NCBI GenBank assembly: GCA_002413305.1
Contig: DHWS01000079.1
Coordinates: 1 to 17,636, forward strand
Length of the DNA stretch: 17,636 nucleotides
Reading direction: 5' to 3'
DNA from: Actinobacteria bacterium UBA5176
Lineage (GTDB): Bacteria > Actinomycetota > UBA4738
Shown here: in pieces, positions 15,200 to 17,636 of the stretch
How positions within the stretch are numbered: the stretch's first letter is position 1
Layout: each line of letters starts with the position of its first letter
Program-made: the position numbers and the translations under genes
The notes under the pieces: model-generated
The model's input: the letters and a program-made list of their open reading frames with translations, nothing else
What the model was told of the DNA's origin: nothing
Database searches by the model: none

Positions 15200-16231
15200 A
15201 TGACCCTGAAGCGCATCCATCCGCTGGAGTCGCCCGCGCCGTCCACCGGCCCGCTGGTCGACACGTACGACCGGATCGCGGACGACCTGCGCGTGTCGGT
15301 CACCGACCGCTGCAACTTCCGGTGCACGTACTGCATGCCGGCCGAAGGGCTGCCGTGGGTCCAGCGTGCCGACATCCTGACCTTCGAGGAGATCGAGCGC
15401 CTGGTCGGGGTGTTCGTCGGGCTGGGCGTCACCGAGATCAAGCTGACCGGCGGCGAGCCCACCGTTCGGCGCGACCTGCCGGTGCTGGTGAGGATGCTCC
15501 GCCGGGCCCACCCGGGCCTGGCCATCTCCATGACCTCGAACGGCTACCTGCTCGACCGGCTGGCGAAGCCGCTGGCCGAAGCCGGCCTCGACCGGGTGAC
15601 GATCAGCTGCGACTCGCTGCTCCGGCACCGGTTCGCCGAGATGACCCGCCGCGACGCGCTCGACCAGGTCTTCGCGGGGATGCGCGCGGCCGAGGAGGCC
15701 GGCTTGATCCCGATCAAGCTGAACTGCGTGGTGATCGCCGGGACGAACGAGGAGGAGGTGGTCGACTTCGCGCGGTTCGCCCGGGACACGAACTACGAGG
15801 TCCGGTTCATCGAGTACATGCCGCTGGACGCCGAACAGCATTGGGAGCGCGCGAAGGTGGTGCCCAGCGCCCGGATCCTGGAGTCGATCGGCGCGGTGTT
15901 CCCGCTGGTCGCCGACGGAGAGGGTGCCGAACCCGCCACGAGCTACCGGTTCGCCGACGGGGCACCCGGCGCGATCGGCGTGATCGCCAGCGTGACCGAA
16001 CCGTTCTGCGACACGTGCAACCGGCTGCGGGTGACCGCCGAGGGCCAGTTCCGCGCCTGCCTGTTCGCGATGCAGGAGACGGACCTCCGGACCCCCCTTC
16101 GCGACGGCGCGCCCGACGAAGACATCGCCACCGCCATCCGCCAGGCGGTGTGGGCGAAGTGGGAAGGCCACAAGATCAACCACCCGGACTTCCAGCGCCC
16201 CGACCGCTCGATGTCGATGATCGGCGGGTAG
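15200..16231 (+). CDS. moaA: GTP 3',8-cyclase MoaA
   Basis: 343 aa radical-SAM enzyme that starts molybdenum cofactor synthesis by converting GTP to 3',8-cyclo-GTP. The N-terminal 4Fe-4S cluster motif is CNFRCTYC (Cys38, 42, 45), with SAM-binding GGEP at 84-87. The C-terminal cluster uses Cys270, Cys273 and Cys287 with the GTP-binding RLR between them (275-277). The protein ends in Gly-Gly, the required activating tail. The ATG at 15200 is preferred over GTG 15152: it has GGTGAG at about 6 nt, and the family begins shortly before DxxxRxxxDLRVSVTDRC. Residue 137 is Cys in ISCDSL, where most homologues have Leu. The MoaC partner is not in the window. The next gene begins at the very next base after the TAG. 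Confidence 0.96.
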   Translation: MTLKRIHPLESPAPSTGPLVDTYDRIADDLRVSVTDRCNFRCTYCMPAEGLPWVQRADILTFEEIERLVGVFVGLGVTEIKLTGGEPTVRRDLPVLVRMLRRAHPGLAISMTSNGYLLDRLAKPLAEAGLDRVTISCDSLLRHRFAEMTRRDALDQVFAGMRAAEEAGLIPIKLNCVVIAGTNEEEVVDFARFARDTNYEVRFIEYMPLDAEQHWERAKVVPSARILESIGAVFPLVADGEGAEPATSYRFADGAPGAIGVIASVTEPFCDTCNRLRVTAEGQFRACLFAMQETDLRTPLRDGAPDEDIATAIRQAVWAKWEGHKINHPDFQRPDRSMSMIGG

Positions 16232-16720
16232 GTGCGGGTCGACTACGCCTTCGTGGCGGAGGCGGCCGACTCCCAGGGCGGATTGTTTTCCCTGGTCAGG
16301 GGCGGCGCGGACATCTACTTCCTGCCCCGAGGGTTCCCGAAGCCGCTGCACATCCCCGCCATCTCGTTCGTCGTGCGGATGACCGGCGAGCAAGAGGAGA
16401 TCGGGCAGCAGCTCAAGGCGACGTGCCGGATCGTGGACACCCAGGGGCAGCCCGGCGGGTTCAACCAGGAGGTCGAGATGCGGTTCGACCCCCACCCCAT
16501 CGATCCCGGCCGAACCACCGGCAACGTGATCGCCTTCCGGTTCTACGGTATGCAGGTGCCCGACTTCGGCACGTACTTCTTCGAGGTCCAGGCGAACGAC
16601 CTGCGGCTGGCGCAGGTGCCGTTCTGGGTGGTGCCGGTCGACGTGCCCGAGCCCGACGGCGGGTGGGGGACCGGGCTGCCGCAACCCGCCCAGGACGACC
16701 GGGGCGGCGGCTACCTCTAG
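16232..16720 (+). CDS. DUF6941-like protein of unknown function
   Basis: 162 aa. It begins with GTG directly after the moaA TAG, so translation is probably coupled. The opening RVDYAFVAEAADSQGGLFSLVRGGADIYFLP, with a following beta-rich section (ISFVVRMTG, LKATCRIVDTQG, NVIAFRFYGMQVPDFGTYFFEVQANDLRLAQVPFWVVPV), resembles proteins annotated DUF6941, which begin with a similar xDYAxxxDxAxxxxGK-type line. I recognise this by pattern only. The predicted fold is a small beta-sandwich. The last 25 residues are Gly/Pro/Asp-rich and probably disordered. No signal peptide is visible. A link to molybdenum cofactor is suggested only by adjacency. Confidence 0.82.
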   Translation: MRVDYAFVAEAADSQGGLFSLVRGGADIYFLPRGFPKPLHIPAISFVVRMTGEQEEIGQQLKATCRIVDTQGQPGGFNQEVEMRFDPHPIDPGRTTGNVIAFRFYGMQVPDFGTYFFEVQANDLRLAQVPFWVVPVDVPEPDGGWGTGLPQPAQDDRGGGYL

Positions 16721-16742
16721 GTAGAGCACTGACACAGCTGAC

Positions 16743-17129
16743 TCACCCAGAACGGGCGAGCCGCATCATCTCCAGACGCAGGTTCTCGATCGACGGCGGG
16801 CGCTCGCAGGGCCCGTACTGGACGGTTCTGCCGCTCGTGAATGTCACGATCACCATCGCACCGAGCGTGCATGACTGCGGAATCGGCTTGGGGAGCGGAT
16901 TCGGGATGAAGGCCAGGATGCTCGATAGCGACAGCTTCCCTGATTGCCCATCGATATCACCTGCGGCCAAGGCGAGCGGCCCTTCAGGCCACGACTGGGC
17001 GTAGACGGACTGGATCTGGCCGGTGGCCCAAAGGCGCGAGGTTGTGGGGGTGGGACCTGGCTGCAGTTGGGAGTCTGCACAAGCCACGAACAGGACACTG
17101 GCGGCCAGCACGCCGATCATGCGCTTCAC
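16743..17129 (-). CDS. Small predicted lipoprotein
   Basis: 128 aa. The N-terminus is MKRMIGVLAASVLFVACAD: two positive charges, a hydrophobic run and a lipobox-like FVAC with the lipidated Cys at 17. After a Pro/Thr-rich stretch (QPGPTPTTS) the mature domain has two further Cys (in QSCTLG and YGPCERP) that could form a disulfide, with beta-prone TLGAMVIVTFTSGRTVQYGP between them. The family is not recognised. The GTG at 17129 is chosen because it overlaps an upstream TGA as GTGA; ATG 17120 would also leave a signal sequence. It converges on the DUF6941-like gene with a 22-bp gap. GC content is lower than in the core region. Confidence 0.7.
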   Translation of the reverse strand: MKRMIGVLAASVLFVACADSQLQPGPTPTTSRLWATGQIQSVYAQSWPEGPLALAAGDIDGQSGKLSLSSILAFIPNPLPKPIPQSCTLGAMVIVTFTSGRTVQYGPCERPPSIENLRLEMMRLARSG

Positions 17130-17331
17130 GCTTGCTCTGCCCTCTTCACTCGCTGCTCATCCTCGTTGATCTTGGCGATGACTGGCCCGGACCTCGCAGG
17201 TCCTTCGCCGTTGCCACTCCTTCGCCTCTCGTCGATCCCCTTCTTCGATTCTGGACGAGCTTCTTGGCGAAACGAGCGAAGCGCTCCTGTACGGAGGGGG
17301 AGCGGGTGAAGATGGCCGGGCGCCAGGCACG
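17126..17331 (-). pseudogene. Possible frameshifted small reading frame
   Basis: Directly after the stop of the 17332-17583 ORF the same frame continues with gene-like codons (VQERFARFAKKLVQN; third positions mostly G/C) but has no start codon. After a poly-G/A stretch (about 17234-17247) the coding-like signal shifts to another frame, reading VIAKINEDEQRVKRAEQA, and ends in TGA at 17126-17128, overlapping the lipoprotein GTG as GTGA. Neither part has a recognised family. A frameshift plus a lost start, or a sequencing error, would explain it; chance is not excluded. Confidence 0.35.
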
Positions 17332-17583
17332 CTAGGCCTGATCCGCCACGAGCGGAGCCACGGCAAGTTCATAGGCCTCTCGTCGCATCTTCCTCATGAC
17401 CTGCACAACGACCACCGTAGATGCTGGTTCCGTGTGTTCAGGGAAGGTCAGCTTGGCCGGCATGCGCGCCTCTTCGAGCTTGGCCAGAACACGCTTCGCG
17501 AGCCGGTACTCGCCTTCGAAGACCGAGACAAACTGGGTCGCTTCGAAGTCGTAGGCAGCGGGAGGACCGAAGTCACCGATCAT
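17332..17583 (-). CDS. Hypothetical protein, 83 aa
   Basis: Not recognised. It has a plausible soluble composition: an N-terminal part with FEATQFVSVFEGEYRLAKRVL followed by a charged helix (AKLEEARMPAKL) and a second helix (MRKMRREAYELAV). The ATG at 17583 has no good ribosome binding site, but lies 5 bp after a TGA (17589-17591) that closes a frame entering from the right edge, which suggests an operon continuing beyond the window. GC is lower than in the rest of the segment. Confidence 0.5.
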   Translation of the reverse strand: MIGDFGPPAAYDFEATQFVSVFEGEYRLAKRVLAKLEEARMPAKLTFPEHTEPASTVVVVQVMRKMRREAYELAVAPLVADQA

Positions 17584-17636
17584 GCTGCTCAGTATCTCGC
17601 CGCCGGGTCAAGTAGGTCCATGCCTCTGCGGTCGAC

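Noticed and set aside
15122..16735. Long minus-strand open frame of 537 codons
   Set aside because: It is antisense to moaA and the following gene, both of which have clear family motifs; its composition is that of a shadow frame.
17589..17636. Fifteen open codons entering from the right edge on the minus strand, ending in TGA
   Set aside because: They could be the C-terminus of an upstream gene (spacing to the next ATG is 5 bp), but this is too short to call as a gene.
1..17636. CRISPR arrays, tRNA or rRNA genes, insertion sequences, attachment sites
   Set aside because: I looked on both strands and saw no regularly spaced repeats, cloverleaf-like T-loop sequences, transposase motifs or terminal inverted repeats.

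Overview
The window is a GC-rich, gene-dense bacterial chromosomal segment. Frequent GTG starts, a leaderless-looking promoter, TANNNT -10 boxes and a DNA ligase that closely resembles mycobacterial LigC all suggest an actinobacterium (Actinomycetota). This is an inference from gene content and style; no rRNA or tRNA is present to confirm it. I see no phage, transposase, CRISPR array or RNA gene.

Left part (1-2600): a glutaryl-CoA dehydrogenase gene, cut by the left edge, is divergent from a tryptophan 2,3-dioxygenase gene. The two enzymes act at the end and the start of tryptophan/lysine catabolism. The dioxygenase has no normal start codon where one is needed; an ATC sits at ideal distance from a strong ribosome binding site. 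A small unknown protein follows.

Position 7187 down to 2601 (minus strand): a tight four-gene array encodes a TrpB2-type tryptophan synthase beta chain, two tandem paralogous SAM methyltransferases (8 bp gap, then a 4 bp GTGA overlap) and an acyl-CoA ligase (26 bp gap). It looks like one transcription unit and is the best candidate here for an undescribed pathway.

Position 7331-10604: a secreted six-Asp-box beta-propeller protein is followed by a strong hairpin terminator. Next come a stand-alone LigC-type ATP-dependent DNA ligase (minus) and, divergent from it, a small protein with a very basic tail.

Position 10632-16720: this is a molybdenum-cofactor-flavoured block. On the minus strand is a fusion of a MogA/MoaB-type domain with an XdhC/CoxI-type domain, followed by a HAD-IB phosphatase with a C-terminal membrane segment. 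Divergent from the fusion is a GMC flavoprotein oxidoreductase with a coupled small membrane protein, then MoaA and an abutting DUF6941-like protein. The 62 bp between the fusion and the GMC gene hold a perfect 7-1-7 palindrome that carries a -10 box on each strand.

Right end (16743-17636): a patch of visibly lower GC on the minus strand holds a small lipoprotein, a small unknown ORF and, between them, what looks like a frameshifted or decaying reading frame.
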